Origin: Charina bottae
Taxonomy: Eukaryota > Chordata > Lepidosauria > Squamata > Charinaidae
DNA length: 64,000 bases
Reading direction: 5' to 3'
Assembly (NCBI GenBank): GCA_023362775.1
Contig: JALMGJ010000005.1
Span: 67,719,963 to 67,783,962 of the forward strand
Below are positions 43,638-55,658 of this stretch, piece after piece. The notes under the pieces are model-generated. The model had not been told where the DNA came from and ran no database searches. It saw only the letters and a list, made by a program, of their open reading frames with translations. Position numbers and translations under genes: made by a program. Numbering within the stretch: position 1 is the stretch's first letter; each line of letters starts with the position of its first letter.

Positions 43638-45519
43638 ACCCCATGCAGATGCTCCTCTTATAGATGTGGGGTATAGTGAATAGCACTCGCAAATGTTGCA
43701 AAAATAATGCGGAGTAATTATTACATTAGTACATTTGTCTATGTGATAACCTTCATTTTCTAAGCGGAGATGAGAAAAAGGAAAAAAACTCAGAACTGAT
43801 CTCAGGGGAGAGGAAATGATTCTAAGAAAACTTGGCTCAGGACTAATTAGAGCTATTTTTTTAGAATGAAGATGCAATATTTCAAAAGGGCTTTCAGGAT
43901 TCTGCACGAAGGTGGTAGACATCTATTGTGCAAGAAATGAAGCCCTCATTTGTGGCAATCATGCATCTTACTGAGCTGTTGAAAACATCTTGTTTTGAAA
44001 AATAATTAGACAGCCATTCTGTTTTGGCCAAATTGTTGTTTTAAATGGGAATTAGAATCAGGTCAGGTGCACTGAATCTTGGGTTTTGCACTGATATCTA
44101 TGCAGCAGAGATGTAATAGTTAAACTTGTTAAGCCCATGACAACCAAAACAGACTATGGAACACTGCATGCAGCCCAAACTCCAACAGGTATAATACCTA
44201 CAAGTATATCAGAGAGAGAAAAAGATAGTTTGTGTATGAAACTCTCTTTCAAATCATCAAGGATTAGTCCCATAGGATGTATATGCCCAGCACATATAAA
44301 TTAAATAATTAATGGCATTAAGTGAGCTGTAGCAAATACAAACTTAATCCATCTGGTTCTTTGCTTTAGTTGGGATAGGATTATACTTGCTTTCTTACTC
44401 ATAGTTGCCACCCTTTCCGTTAGGAAAAAGAGTTTGTAGAAGGAATTTGGACATGTGTGCTTGACACCTATCCTTTCTTTTCCAACCTATCTATGTTGAT
44501 AGGAAATCTAAAAATGAGGATGTATATTTTCAGAGGATCATTGTTAGGGCCTTTACTGGCTTAAGACCTTTGATCCTGCTCATCTGAAGGGCAGAGACTA
44601 TGCTGCAGTCTTATTTCCTAACATGCGAAAATTGAGATGGGGGTGGGAATCTGAGCATCCTTGTCTGCCCCTCTGTCTTAACCTTTTGCTAAAGCTTGAG
44701 AAGTGTTTGTCTTACGAAAGCTGAAGAGAACGGCTTTCTGAATTGCAGGGCCTTCTATCCTGGGAAATAAAAACAAAAACACCAACCAACCAATCGACCA
44801 ATATTCTTAATTCATAGCAGTGCTGGGCCCAACCAACCTCAGCATTTACTGAGAAGCACATGGGCAGAGCAGGCCAGGATAAGAGGCTGGGCATTGGTGA
44901 AAAGGACCACTAAATCAAAATCATTTGTCAGATCTGCTTATGAAGCACAGAACACAATCTCTCTGTCATTCAAACTGGGCACAACAGGGGAAAGCATTAA
45001 CCCCTTCCCTCCCAAGCTCTAAAACAAAAAGGGTTACCCAATCAAGTAGGCTTTGGTTTTCATAGCTGAAAGAAAAATATGACCGATAAAGATGAAAACA
45101 GTATTTGCAGACATAATTAAAACTGCACCATTGGATTGGACTTCCAAGCATTGTTCTTCTGCAATAGTCTTCTCCCTCCTCTGCAGGTTTGGTTTATCTT
45201 CAACTGCCTATCTTGCTGAAATGTCTTTTATTTGTTTGTTTGTTTATTTATTTGCCTAATGTTGTATATGAAAGCCAGAAGGGCTGTACTTTCTCTTTCT
45301 GATCTGGGCTAGATATGTCCTTTGTACACAGATACTGCTTGGAAGCCAGCAGTCCATCTGTGAATGCTAGTATCCTAGCCATATGGATGTTTCTTTTCAC
45401 ATGCTGTATGTACGAGCTTTCTCTCCCTGGAGGCCCTGTTCCTCCTTTTCAATAATGAATTTAAAGGGACAATATCAGCTGATGGTCTCCTGTGAGAATG
45501 GGTTTTGGAATAATTCAGA
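43638..45519. other. Non-coding, nothing recognised
   Basis: Only a short (TTTG)n/(TTTA)n run at about 45225-45255. Confidence 0.4.
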
Positions 45520-45533
45520 TAATTAGTCATGTA

Positions 45534-45867
45534 AAAAGGTAAAGGTTCCCCCCACACATTTGTGCAGTCGTGTCCGACCCTAGGGGCCGGTGCTCATCTC
45601 CATTTGTTAGCCGAAGAGCCAGCGTTGTCCGAAGACATTTCCGCTGTCATGTGGCCAGCATGACGCACGCAGAACGCTGTTACCTTCCCACCAAAGTGGT
45701 ACCTATTTATCTACTTGCATTTGCATGCTTTCAAATTGCTAGGTTGGCAAGAGCTGGTGTGAGTGCGGGATCTCACTCCATCACGCGGCGCTCGGGTCTC
45801 GAACCACCGAACTTGCGGTCTTCCGATCGACAAGCCTAGCGCCTTACCCGCTGAGCCACCACGCCCC
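45534..45867 (-). mobile_element. Sauria-type SINE, full length with target duplication
   Basis: The complete minus-strand copy (A-box in GGTGGCTCAGCGGGTAAG, B-box with GTTCGAGACCC, Bov-B-like tail) is flanked by the perfect 14-bp repeat TAATTAGTCATGTA (45520-45533, 45868-45881). Confidence 0.95.
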
Positions 45868-45881
45868 TAATTAGTCATGTA

Positions 45882-46339
45882 GTGATCCCTTAAAAGCTTA
45901 GAATAAAGTTACACAGCAACTAGGAGAAAGTTGAGAGCAAAGTTTGCATGCCATACAGATAGGCAGTAGCTTAAATCCTTTGAAGGTATGACTAAGCTGA
46001 GTACTCTGTCCAGGAATTTCAGCTGAAGTGGTTTCAGCAGAAGCATGCAGATAAGTGTACATTCAGGCTATCTCAATGGGCATAGGCAGAAGATCATATT
46101 ACCATGCTATCCTCCAATCCTTGAGTTGGCAGAAAAGTATGCCAGCATAAATTGCATTGCCCAACTGCTGAGCCGTATTCTGGTTTCAGGAATGAGGGCA
46201 ATGAATGGTGCTATCTTGGCAGTTTGAAGACAGAACAAATGAAGGAGAGCAGTTACTGGAGTTCCCTGGCTTTGTTTCTCCTCCCACCCGATGTTACCTG
46301 GTGGTGGGAAGAACAACCACCATTGCCTCTTCCAATAGT
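45882..46339. other. Non-coding, nothing recognised
   Basis: No signature recognised. Confidence 0.4.
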
Positions 46340-46713
46340 TTCTACCTGTCAATTTGGTCCGGCAGGCTGAGCACGTTGCGAGTCCCGTCAGCCAAGGAAT
46401 GTCGGCTGGCGGGGACCAGGAGACGTGCCTTCTCTGCCGTAGCCCCTGCCCTCTGGAACCCTCTCCCTTCAGAGATTAGGAGGGCCCCAGCCCTGCTGGC
46501 CTTTTGTAAGGCCCTAAAGACCTGGTTATGTGCCCGGGCCTGGGGCCCCAAGTCTGTTAAGGGCCCCGTTTCTTGGCTATACTGATAACTATGGTAATAA
46601 TTTCTCTCGGCTGCCATATATACCTATTTTTGTATTGTATTGTAATTGTTTTAACTGTTTTTATGATTGTTTGCCAACCCGTCACTTGGCTGAGATGGGT
46701 GGCTATAGAAATA

Positions 46714-46748
<35 letters not shown>

Positions 46749-46751
46749 ATT
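46340..46751 (+). pseudogene. L2/CR1-like LINE 3' end, best-preserved copy
   Basis: An open frame to 46585 ends with the LINE C-terminus: RVPSAKECRLAGTRRRAFS, then APALWNPLPSEIRR and LLAFCKALKTWL. A 3' UTR with TTGTATTGTATTGTAATTG and GGTGGCTATAGAAATATAAA follows, ending in (AAAT)n at 46713-46751. It is 5'-truncated just upstream of the conserved peptide. The intact frame and clean tail suggest a younger insertion than the copies at 25090 or 32890. Confidence 0.88.
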
Positions 46752-48691
46752 GCTGTCCTTAACCTGTTGTGGGACAGGGTTGGACAAGGGTAGGTGAGTG
46801 CCTGAGATGGAAGGTGTAGCCCATGCAGCTTGAGTGGCCCAAACAACAGGATGCAAGTACAACGATCATCCAATCCAGTGGCCTGTGAGCTGGGTTATTT
46901 GGGGATGTGGTTTAGTGTTCAAAGAGCGTAGAACCCTAGTGAAGAAGAAGACTGACTACAGGTATGGAAGAGTGAAGGAGAACGGCATCAGGCGATCCTT
47001 TCCACTTCACCCCAGCCCACCCCGCAATACTCGTGATCTATCAGTTGGGCTGGGAGTCACAGAGGACGGGCACAGAGTGAAACAAGAGGGAGCACCTGAG
47101 AACAAGCCAGCTTCATCCTTGCCTAGGGTTGCAAGGGAATGGGGAGTGGCCATGGCCAGCAACACCCCGAATTAGCCTGGAGAGTGGACAAAATGGCACA
47201 GGAGTAGGCAAAATAGTGCTGCCACCCCAAGTAATAAGAACAGTATAAAATATGGCCATGTGAGATCATTTGTCAGGAGCTGCAGAAAACCTGTAATGTA
47301 TCTACAGGTGACAGAACCAGCCACACACAGCTGACAGAATTTCTCAGTTTAAATTGACCATCCATGCAGCACCGGATGGTCCCTCTCTCAAGAGAGTGCT
47401 CATCCTGTTTTTTAAACACAAGCCTAGTGAAAGACAGTACACCGGTATTGAAAAAACAGATCTAGCACCCTTCCAAGACAACTTTAAACACAAACACACC
47501 GACCCACACCCCACACACACGTGAGAGCTGGGCCAGTGTTTAAGCAGCTACCATTCTGTTTCCAGTCTACGGAAGCATTCTTTATCTATAGATTGTAATT
47601 AAAATGCCATCATTTTGAAAGCAGAAAGTGTGCAACAGGGCAGCACTTTAGAACCTAGCACTGTTGGCTTAAAACTCCAAAAAAGATAAACATAAAAATG
47701 CCTCAATCCCTCCTGTTTCCCTTTGACTTTCTTCAAGCATTTGCTTTCAAATTTCCAGCTGAAAGTAGAAGTGAAGTCCAGCCCACCAATGGAGAACAGA
47801 AGCAAATCCATGCAAGTTTACTTTATTTGTTGCCTCTGTCTGCACTGGATGTGTTGTTGGGGAATGGCTAGATCTGTAGAGGGGCCAGTGGGGAGGGGTG
47901 GACAGGTCTAATGCATAGTTGAACTTGCCTCATCCTTATAATTGCCTCCTGATCTACAGGAGACTACGAGATGTTGGACCCTGACTGCTAGAATTGGCTC
48001 CTGCCAGAGATCTGCCTATGTTCTTTCAGGAAGGTCTCAGAATGCATTTCAATCCTCAGTTGGCTTAGGAAATTAGTCCACTGAGTCACGTCCAAGCTTT
48101 CAAATAGTTTCTGCTACTATGACATTGTTTTGGCTATGATTTATACCCCCTGCTCATTTAACATTCAATACATTTACTTAAAGTATGAGATACTGTTTGG
48201 TCTTAACATTTTAGAAAGGGATATTTAGTATTATATTGTTTTGTTTTCACTGAAAACTCATGCCACAATGAGATTCTCTGAGAAGGTATTTATTTTTAAA
48301 TTCAGCCAACCCCCTGCCCAGAAACAGCCTCTAAATTTGGCATTAATTTGCTGTGGCATCAGTATGCTATTTAAATAAATCTTCCTTTGACTACCTTGAA
48401 CCAAAGTTAAACTGGATTTGAATATGAAAACACTCTGCATCACAAAGATTCAACAGAGCTATGTTACTATGTCTGCAGCATGTATATCTAGTAATGTTTG
48501 CTTCTAAGGAATATTCAGTGGATCAGAGTGACTATTTTGAGTAAATTCCCTTTCAGAGTTTTAATAATCATGCCACTGAAATATATTCTGTACATAAAGC
48601 TTTTTAAGTCAAGGAAGACGTTTTTCTTGGTTTTTATTTGGCTTAGTAAATGTCATGGGAGCCCCCTAGTGGTCATTTTGTAAAACTCCAT
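46752..48691. other. Two-kilobase non-coding stretch
   Basis: No signature recognised apart from a short ACACACC-rich patch near 47490-47520. Confidence 0.4.
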
Positions 48692-48692
48692 G

Positions 48693-49029
48693 GTAAGGTA
48701 AAGGTAAAGGTTCCCCCCGCACATTTGTGCAGTCATGTCCGACTCTAGGGGCCGGTGCTCATCTCCGTTTGTTAGCCAAAGAGCCAGCGCTGTCCGAAGA
48801 CGCTTCCACGGTCATGTGGTCAGCATGACGCACGCAGAACGCTGTTACCTACCCACCGAAGTGGTACCTATTAATCTACTTGCATTTGCATGCTTTCGAA
48901 TTGCTAGGTTGGCAAGAGCTGGAGCTAGTGCGGGAGCTCACTCCGCACGCAGGGCTAGGGATTCGAACCTACGAACTTGCAATCTTCCGATCAACAAGCC
49001 TGGCATCTTACCCGCTGAGCCACCACGCC
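48693..49029 (-). mobile_element. Sauria-type SINE, full length
   Basis: A-box (GGCTCAGCGGGTAAG) and B-box (AAGTTCGTAGGTTCGAATCC region) are both present on the minus strand, with the conserved body and a (CTTTAC)n end. The flanks show no clear repeat. It lies 125 bp from the 3' end of a Bov-B LINE in the same orientation. Confidence 0.93.
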
Positions 49030-49152
49030 ACGTGATGGAACAAATGAAAATATGTTCCTTGGAACAGTCTGGGCCGTCTGGGTGGTTTTATGTTTTAACC
49101 CTTCACCTCACCTTATTATATTTTACCTATCTAATCTCATTTTATTGTTTTG

Positions 49153-50965
49153 TTGTTTATTCGTTCAGTCGCTTCCAACTCTTTGTGACTTCATGGACCA
49201 GCCCACGCCAGAGTTTCCTGTCAGCCGTCACCACCCCCAGCTCCCCCACGGTCGAGTCCATCACCTCCAGAATATCATCCATCCATCTTGCCCTTGGTTG
49301 GCCCCTCTTCCTTTTGCCTTCCACTTTCCCTAGCATCAGCATCTTCTCCAGGGTATCCTGTCTTCTCATTATGTGGCCAAAGTACTTCAGTTTTGCCTTT
49401 AATATCATTCTCTCAAGTGAGCAGTCTGGCTTGATTTCCTGGAGTATGGACTGGTTTGATCTTCTTGCAGTCCAAGGCACTCTCAGAATTTTCCTCCAAC
49501 ACCACAGTTCAAAAGCATCTATCTTCCTTCGCTCAGCCTTCCTTCCTTATTTATTTATTATTATTTATTATTTCTAACTTATATCACTTATGGTCCAGCT
49601 CTCGCAGCCATAGGTTACTACGGGGAATACCATTGCTTTGACTATGCGGACCTTTGTTGTCAGTGTGATGTCTCTGCTCTTAACTACCTTATTTTATCAA
49701 GATTTGCCATTGCTCTCCTCCCAAGAAGTAGACGTCTTCTGATTTCCTGGCTGCAGTCAGCGTCTGCAGTAATCTTTGCGCCTAGAAATACAAAGTCTGT
49801 CACTGCCTCCACGTTTTCTCCCTCTATTTGCCAGTTATCAATCAAGCTGGTTCCCATAATCTTGACTTTTTTGAGGTTTAACTGCAACCCAGCTCTTGCA
49901 CTTTCTTCTTTCACCTTCGTCATAAGGCTCCTCAGCTCCTCCTCACTTTCAGCCATCAAAGTGGTATCATCTGCATATCTGAGATTGTTAATGTTTCTTC
50001 CAGCGATTTTAACTCCAGCCTTGGATTCCTCAAGCCCAGCACGTCTCATGATGTGTTCTGCATACAGGTTGAATAGGTAGGGTGAGAGTATACAGCCCTG
50101 CCGTACTCCTTTCCCAATCTTAAACCAGTCCGTTGTTCCGTGCTCTGTTCTTACCGTTGCTACTTGGTCGTTATACAGATTCCTCAGGAGGCAGACAAGA
50201 TGACTTGGTATCCCCATACCACCAAGAACTTGCCACAATTTGTTATGATCCACACAGTCAAAGGCTTTACAATAGTCAATAAAACAAAAATATATGTTTT
50301 TCTGAAACTCCCTGGCTTTCTCCATTATCCAGCGGATATTGGCAATTTGGTCTCTAGTTCCTCTGCCTTTTCTAAACCCAGCTTGTACTTCTGGCAATTC
50401 TTGCTCCATGAATTACTGGAGTCTACCTTGCAAGATCTTGAGCATTACCTTACTGGCATGTGAAATAAGTGCCAGTGTTCGATAGTTTGAACATTCTTTA
50501 GTAATTCCCTTTTTTGGTATGGGTATACTGTATAAGTTGATTTTTTCCAATCTGATGGCCATTCTTGTGTTTTCCAAATTTGCTGGCATATGGCATGCAT
50601 CACCTTGACAGCATCATCTTGCAAGATTTTAAACAGTTCAGCTGGGATACCGTCGTCTCCTGCTGCCTTGTTATTAGCAATGCTTCTTAAGGCCCATTCA
50701 ACCTCTCTCTTCAGGATGTCTGGCTCTAACTCACTGACCACACCGTCAAAGCTATCCCCGATATTATTATCCTTCCTGTACAGATCTTCCGTATATTCTT
50801 GCCACCTTTTCTTGATCTCTTCTGCTTCTGTTAGGTCCTTGCCATCTTTGTTTTTGATCATCCCCATTTTTGCCTGGAATTTACCTCCGATGTTTCTAAT
50901 TTTCTGGAAGAGGTCTCTTGTCCTTCCTATTCTATTATCTTCTTCTACTTCCGCACATTGCTTGT
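49153..50965 (-). pseudogene. Bov-B (RTE) LINE ORF2, 5'-truncated, frame-broken
   Basis: On the minus strand three open blocks follow in order. 50867-50445 (linker with AAGDDGIPAELFKILQ) is followed by 50409-49684, which carries the RT palm: VQAGFRKGRGTRDQIANIRW, FCFIDYCKAFDCVDH, GVRQGCILSPYLFNLYAE and LRYADDTTLMAES. The last block, 49480-49157, is the C-terminus with WKRLNE. The palm motifs, including YADD, are intact in a 241-codon frame. Breaks: a frameshift near 50500, and a low-complexity TTAT insertion at about 49545-49580 before the C-terminus. The apurinic endonuclease domain and 5' UTR are missing beyond 50965, where the sequence turns into an AT palindrome. Bov-B elements are the known partners of Sauria-type SINEs and are noted for horizontal transfer among vertebrates. 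Confidence 0.93.
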
Positions 50966-51065
50966 TTAAAAATAATTCCTTAATTATTTTTAAACAATTA
51001 TTAAATTATAATTAAATTAAATTAATTATAAATTAAATTATAATTATTAAATTAATGACAAAAGA
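50966..51065. repeat. AT-rich multiple palindrome
   Basis: Interleaved TTAATTATAA/TTATAATTAA words form several overlapping hairpins exactly at the 5' breakpoint of the Bov-B fragment. Confidence 0.7.
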
Positions 51066-51169
51066 TACATTTTATTGTATCTTACTTTATTTCATTTTAC
51101 TGTATTTTACTGTGGCTGATGCCTATGCTTTGATATGGTCAATTGACTAATCAGCAAAGTATATAAAAA

Positions 51170-51268
51170 TATGTTTTATCAGGTTTTATGGGGGGGCGGT
51201 TTGTTTTGTATGCCACCCAGAGTCCATTGGAGTTGGGTGGCTATAACAAATTTAAATAAATAAATCAA
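51170..51268 (+). repeat. L2-like LINE tail
   Basis: TATGCCACCCAGAGTCCATT, GAGTTGGGTGGCTATAACAA and a terminal (AAAT)n match LINE 3' termini elsewhere in the window. No coding part is attached. Confidence 0.7.
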
Positions 51269-51679
51269 CTTGGGGTGAAAATAAAAGCAATGAACAGTTC
51301 TATCATTCTTTTTTATCAAGAATCCCCTTTGTTACTGTTTTATTTGGGTTTTTTCCTAAATAAAAAGCAAGCAAACTGAAAATGTGAATACAGAGTCAGT
51401 AAAGGGCAGTTAAGCCTTTTCTTTTCCCGCTATTTGACTACTCAGAATCTTCCCTTGGCTCTTTTTCTGCCTCTTGGTGGAAAAAAGATCATGGCTGTGT
51501 TCACATAACACCCTTGACCAGGACAGGTAAAAAATAGAATCATTCTTTTCACAACATGCTAAACTTGGTTAGTGTTAACCATGATTCCTTTCTGGATGGC
51601 TTAGTTTGTTGTTTAAGCTCATCTTGTTTCATTGAGCATAGGGTATACAGTATATCAAGAAAATGCTTTAATTCAGTGA

Positions 51680-52160
51680 ATGAGTTTATTTATTTATTTA
51701 TTTATCATACTTATATCACCGCCCATCTCCCCCCACAGAGGGGACTCTGGGCGGTTTACACAAAGTTGACAATTAAAACATATAAAAGCATATAAAATAC
51801 CATACATAAATGTATATCTATATAAATTAATTAAATATATAAAACCCAAGAGGCTCTGATGTTAAGTTTAAAAGAACTCTACGGAGCAAGCCATCCCCAA
51901 GAGGAGCTATTACTCCCCCCATCCCAAGCGAGGTGGCAGAGCCAGGTCTTCAGTTGTTTCCGGAAGGTCATAAGCGTGGGGGCTAGCCTCACCTCCAGGG
52001 GCAGAATGTTCCAGAGGGCGGGTGCCACTGCAGAGAAGGCCCGCCTCCTGGACCCCGCCAGATGGAGTTCTCTTACAGACGGGGTCCGTAGCAAGCCCTC
52101 TCTGCATAACCGGGTGGGGCGGGTCGATGCTCTGGGGACGAGGCGGTCCCTTGGGTAACC
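51680..52160 (-). pseudogene. L2/CR1-like LINE 3' end
   Basis: The minus strand encodes the ORF2 C-terminus (about 52150-51890) with LRTPSVRELHLAGSRRRAFS, APALWNILPLEVRL and TFRKQLKTWLCHLAWDG. The 3' UTR runs to a (TTTA)n-type end at about 51685-51705 on the plus strand. Same family as 12450-12885; the two share the THP/TPSV start block. 5'-truncated, frame open for about 110 codons. Confidence 0.88.
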
Positions 52161-52240
52161 TGTTAAGTATATTGTGTGAATATTTTGCAGGTGAGAAAAA
52201 AAAGGAGGAAGGAAAACACTGAACTCTTCCACAGGGCCAA

Positions 52241-52403
52241 GGGTGCCCACAGGTTATGGTCCTAGAAGTGAGGGCGGTGGCTGCCTCAGGGTGATCAAAG
52301 CTCCACCTGTACTTTGTGTGTGTCACGTGCAACACACACACAAAATGGACAGAGCTTGTCCCAGCTGCCATCCTGACTTCATGGCCACACCCTGTGGACA
52401 CCC
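52241..52403. mobile_element. Possible miniature element, GGGTGCCCACAGG ends
   Basis: Inverted ends GGGTGCCCACAGG and CCCTGTGGACACCC (two mismatches). The interior holds GTGTGTGTCACGTGCAACAC, itself a palindrome. Related to 41603-41724. Confidence 0.5.
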
Positions 52404-52969
52404 CTACACCTTTGCTCTCAGTTTTCTCCTTCAGGGATTGCTCTTCATTTTATTTTATTTTTCAGGAAGAAGGTTCCTGTGCATAGAACCACCGAAAAGG
52501 GATACGCAACCCAAATGATTTTCTGGGCTCTTTTTTCTTTTTATAACTCAAAGTAGATTGAAATAGCTTCCTACCCATTAGTACGACCTTTTCTTTATAA
52601 ACTTTTTTTCATTTTCCACCTAATAGTACATCTTGCCTTTCCTCTTCTGCATTATCATCATAAATGTTTCTGAGGCATTTTGTCTTTCCACTGCAGAATG
52701 TCTTCCCTCTCTTTCCATTATCCTGTCTTCTTGTTTTCTACTCATAAGTCTTCCTATATATTTGTTTCCTCCACTCCACTCCTCTGTCTTCTCCTTCTTC
52801 CTAGCCACATATTGTCTATATCAGGTGTTTTCAAACTTTTCAGGCTGTAGAACCTGTTAGTTAAAAAATAATAATCCTGGAAACTTTCATCACAATAGGC
52901 AAAGCTCTAGTGACCAAAAATTGGCTGTGTTCTATAATCTTTGCTGTTGTTATTTGCCCTTAGCCTTAG

Positions 52970-53105
52970 TTTTTGTGAAGCCCCAGTTCAACAAAACATG
53001 TTGAAAATCACACCACATTTTCACACCATGTTCAACAAAACATGGTGTGAAAAACCCTAGTTGGAATCCACTATATCTGCCACTCTTTTTCTTAATTTTG
53101 TCCCA
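52970..53105. repeat. Left copy of a direct repeat (partner 55659-55755)
   Basis: TTCAACAAAACATGGTGTGA, GAAAAACCC and TATCTGCCACTCTTTTTC recur in the same order and orientation about 2.65 kb downstream with several substitutions. Confidence 0.7.
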
Positions 53106-53567
53106 CTCATTCCCACCAGAGTCAGGCCACTTCTGTTCTCCCTGTACGTAATTCACCTCTCTTTCTGTCTCTCTTATCTCCTGCCCAAATTTCTGCCCTT
53201 CCTCTGTGTATAGCAGATAAGACTTTCACTCTATTAACAGTTCATATGCCTCAGTCGCATAGGAATATATTTTAAATATCACAGAATTTGGAAATGTTCC
53301 CTCACACTCTGTATTAAAACACTTGCCCTTTAAAGAAATGCCTCACAACTGTTCACTTTCTTTTACCAAAGGCAGCTATGTGATCCCTGCTCTAGGTTGA
53401 CCCTTGGTATGTGGAAAGAGAATTTAAATCTTTCCTCCTGCCTTTTTTTCTAACAAAAATTCCATTGAGTTTATTTATTTGCCCCCAATAACAAAGATAC
53501 TATATCTTGCAAGGTCCAAGAATCCATCCATTCTTCTTTATGTATTCATTTGCCCTTCGTCTCTTGT

Positions 53568-54790
53568 TAGGCTGACCATATTTCCTTCAGACAAAAACGG
53601 GACTTTTGTGATGGCAAAAAGGGACAGGGTCTTATGCCACCATGCCGGCCTCCAAACCCCACCCCCAGTCCACGCAATTGGCTCCCACCTGCAAACCCCT
53701 CCCCCGCCCCACACAATTGGCTCCCGCCTGCAAACCCCGCCCCCATCAGCGTGATAGGCTCGGGTTTTTTTTTTTCCGATTTTTAAAGGTTTTTTTTTCT
53801 TCTAGCAGTAAATGGTGCAGCAGAGCTGGTGTGTTTGGGGGAGGCCGGAGTACACACACTGTGCACACAGCACCGTCATCGGCCGGGGAACAAGCGGCGG
53901 GGATGGAGGGGATGGAGGCCCACCACTGCCCCATCCCCCTCGGGCTTGGCCGAGGGAGGGAGGAGAGTCGCTGTTGCTGCCACCACCTCAGAGCAGGAGA
54001 AGCAGGAGGAGCCGGCTGCGCTCGGCTGCTTCAGCCACACCACTCCGCCCCTTGCTGCCCGCTGAAGCTCCCCAGGGTGGCCGGCTCCTGCTTCTCCTGC
54101 TCGGCGGCCCAACAACTCTCCTCCATTGGCCAAGCCCGATCAGATGCACATACACACACTCACACACTCACAGGACAGACTGCCCTCGGCAGGAGCCGGC
54201 CACGCTGGGAGGCTTCAGCCACACCACTCTGCCCCTCGCCGCCCGCTGAAGCCCTCCAGCGCGGCTGGGTCCTGCTGAGGGCAGTCTTTCCTGTGAGTGT
54301 GTGCGTGTGTGCATCTGATTGGGCTTGGCCGAGGGAGGAGAGTTGTCGACCACTCCGCCCCTCACCGCCCGCTGAATCCCTCCAGCGCGGCCGGGTCCTG
54401 CCGAGGGCAGTCTGTCCTATGAGTGTGTGAGTGTGTGTGTGTGCATCTGATCGGGCTTGGCCAAGGGAGGAGAGTTGTCGCCGCCGCCACTGCCGAGCAG
54501 GAGAAGCAGGAGCCGGCCGCGCTGGGGGGCTTCAGCCACACCACTCCGCCCCTTGCTGCCCGGTGAAGCTCCCCAGGGTGGCCGGCTCCTGCTTCTCCGG
54601 CTCGGCGGCCTGACAACTCTCCTCCCTCGGCCAAGCCCGATCAGATGCACATACACACACTCACACATTCACAGGACAGACTGCCCTCGGCAGGACCCGG
54701 CCATGCTGGGAGGCTTCAGCCACACCACTCCGCCCCTCGCCACCCGCTGAAGCCCCCCACCATGGCCAGCTCCTGCCGAGGGCAGTCTGT

Positions 54791-54827
<37 letters not shown>

Positions 54828-55639
54828 ATCTGATCGGGCTTGGCCGAGGGAGGAGAGTTGTCGACCACTCCGCCCCTTGCTGCCCGCAGAAGCTCCCCAG
54901 GGTGGCCGGCTCCTGCTTCTCCTGCTCGGCAGCCCGACAACTCTCCTCCCTTGGCCAAACCTGATCAGATGCACACACACACACACACGCACCCCACACC
55001 CTCTTTCTCCAGCCTCCCCATGACCAAATGTACCCGCACCTGTTGCAGGGAGGCTGGAGAAAGAGGGTGTGGGGTGCGTGCGTGCGTGCGATTATGCTGA
55101 GCAAGTAATCCGCGTGCGCGCGCACACACGCACGCACCCCACACCCTCTTTCTCCAGCCTCCCTGCAACAGGTGCGGGTGCATTTGGTCATGGGGAGGCT
55201 GGAGAAAGAGGGTGTGGGGTGCGTGTGTGTGTGTGTGTGTGCTCGATTGCTATGAGTAAGTAATCTGCGCACGTGCATGCGCACACACACACGCACCCTC
55301 TTTCCACAACCTTCCCGTGCCTGCTTTCCCTGGCCTCACCACTGCTGGGCAGACAATCTCAGGATCAGGTAAGGAGGCAGGAACCTGGACTGTGGTGCTG
55401 TGTCTGCTGCCGGGCTCGCACGTGGCAACTGGGCTTCCAGTTGCCGCGCTGATAGGGCCTCTTCCGGGCTGCCTCCAATGGCAAGTCCGGCTCCAGTCCT
55501 CCTTCCTGTCTTCCTGTCCTCCTTCCCGCCGGGTTTAAAAAAGGGACAAAATTGAGATTTTGATCAAAACGACGGGACGGTTGAAAAATGCTAAAATAAC
55601 GGGACTGTCCCATTCAAAACGGGACGCATGGTCACCCTA
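53568..55639. mobile_element. 2.07-kb non-autonomous element made of chained palindromes
   Basis: Inverted ends TAGGCTGACCATA / ATGGTCACCCTA and perfect 8-bp target duplication TCTCTTGT (53560-53567, 55640-55647). The inner margin shares the GGGACTGTCCC block with 37073-37324. From the left: three 39-bp repeat units with inverted CCAAT (53641-53760), then GC-rich sequence. Six copies of a 40-50 bp arm (GATCGGGCTTGGCC core) follow in alternating orientation (54111 -, 54301 +, 54431 +, 54612 -, 54821 +, 54935 -). Next come two mirror-image 90-bp hairpins (54989-55080, 55133-55223) separated by CA/TG and GCGC tracts. Long open frames here (up to 262 codons) have no domain and follow from GC-richness. 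Confidence 0.88.
54790..54828. repeat. (TG)n microsatellite inside the palindromic element
   Basis: About 38 bases of TG; further alternating purine-pyrimidine runs lie at 54971-54990, 55076-55090, 55113-55135 and 55222-55240. Confidence 0.95.
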
Positions 55640-55658
55640 TCTCTTGTGGAACCCTATC

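Noticed and set aside
43234..43701. 155-codon minus-strand frame
   Set aside because: No recognisable domain, contains part of a possible miniature element, low support.
48735..49577. Open frame of 280 codons on the plus strand
   Set aside because: It reads through an antisense SINE, a spacer and the antisense 3' end of a Bov-B LINE; a composite accident.
53642..54668. Open frame of 262 codons and many shorter frames on both strands
   Set aside because: All lie within the palindromic 53568-55639 element; the peptides are repeats of the inverted arms and CA/TG tracts.
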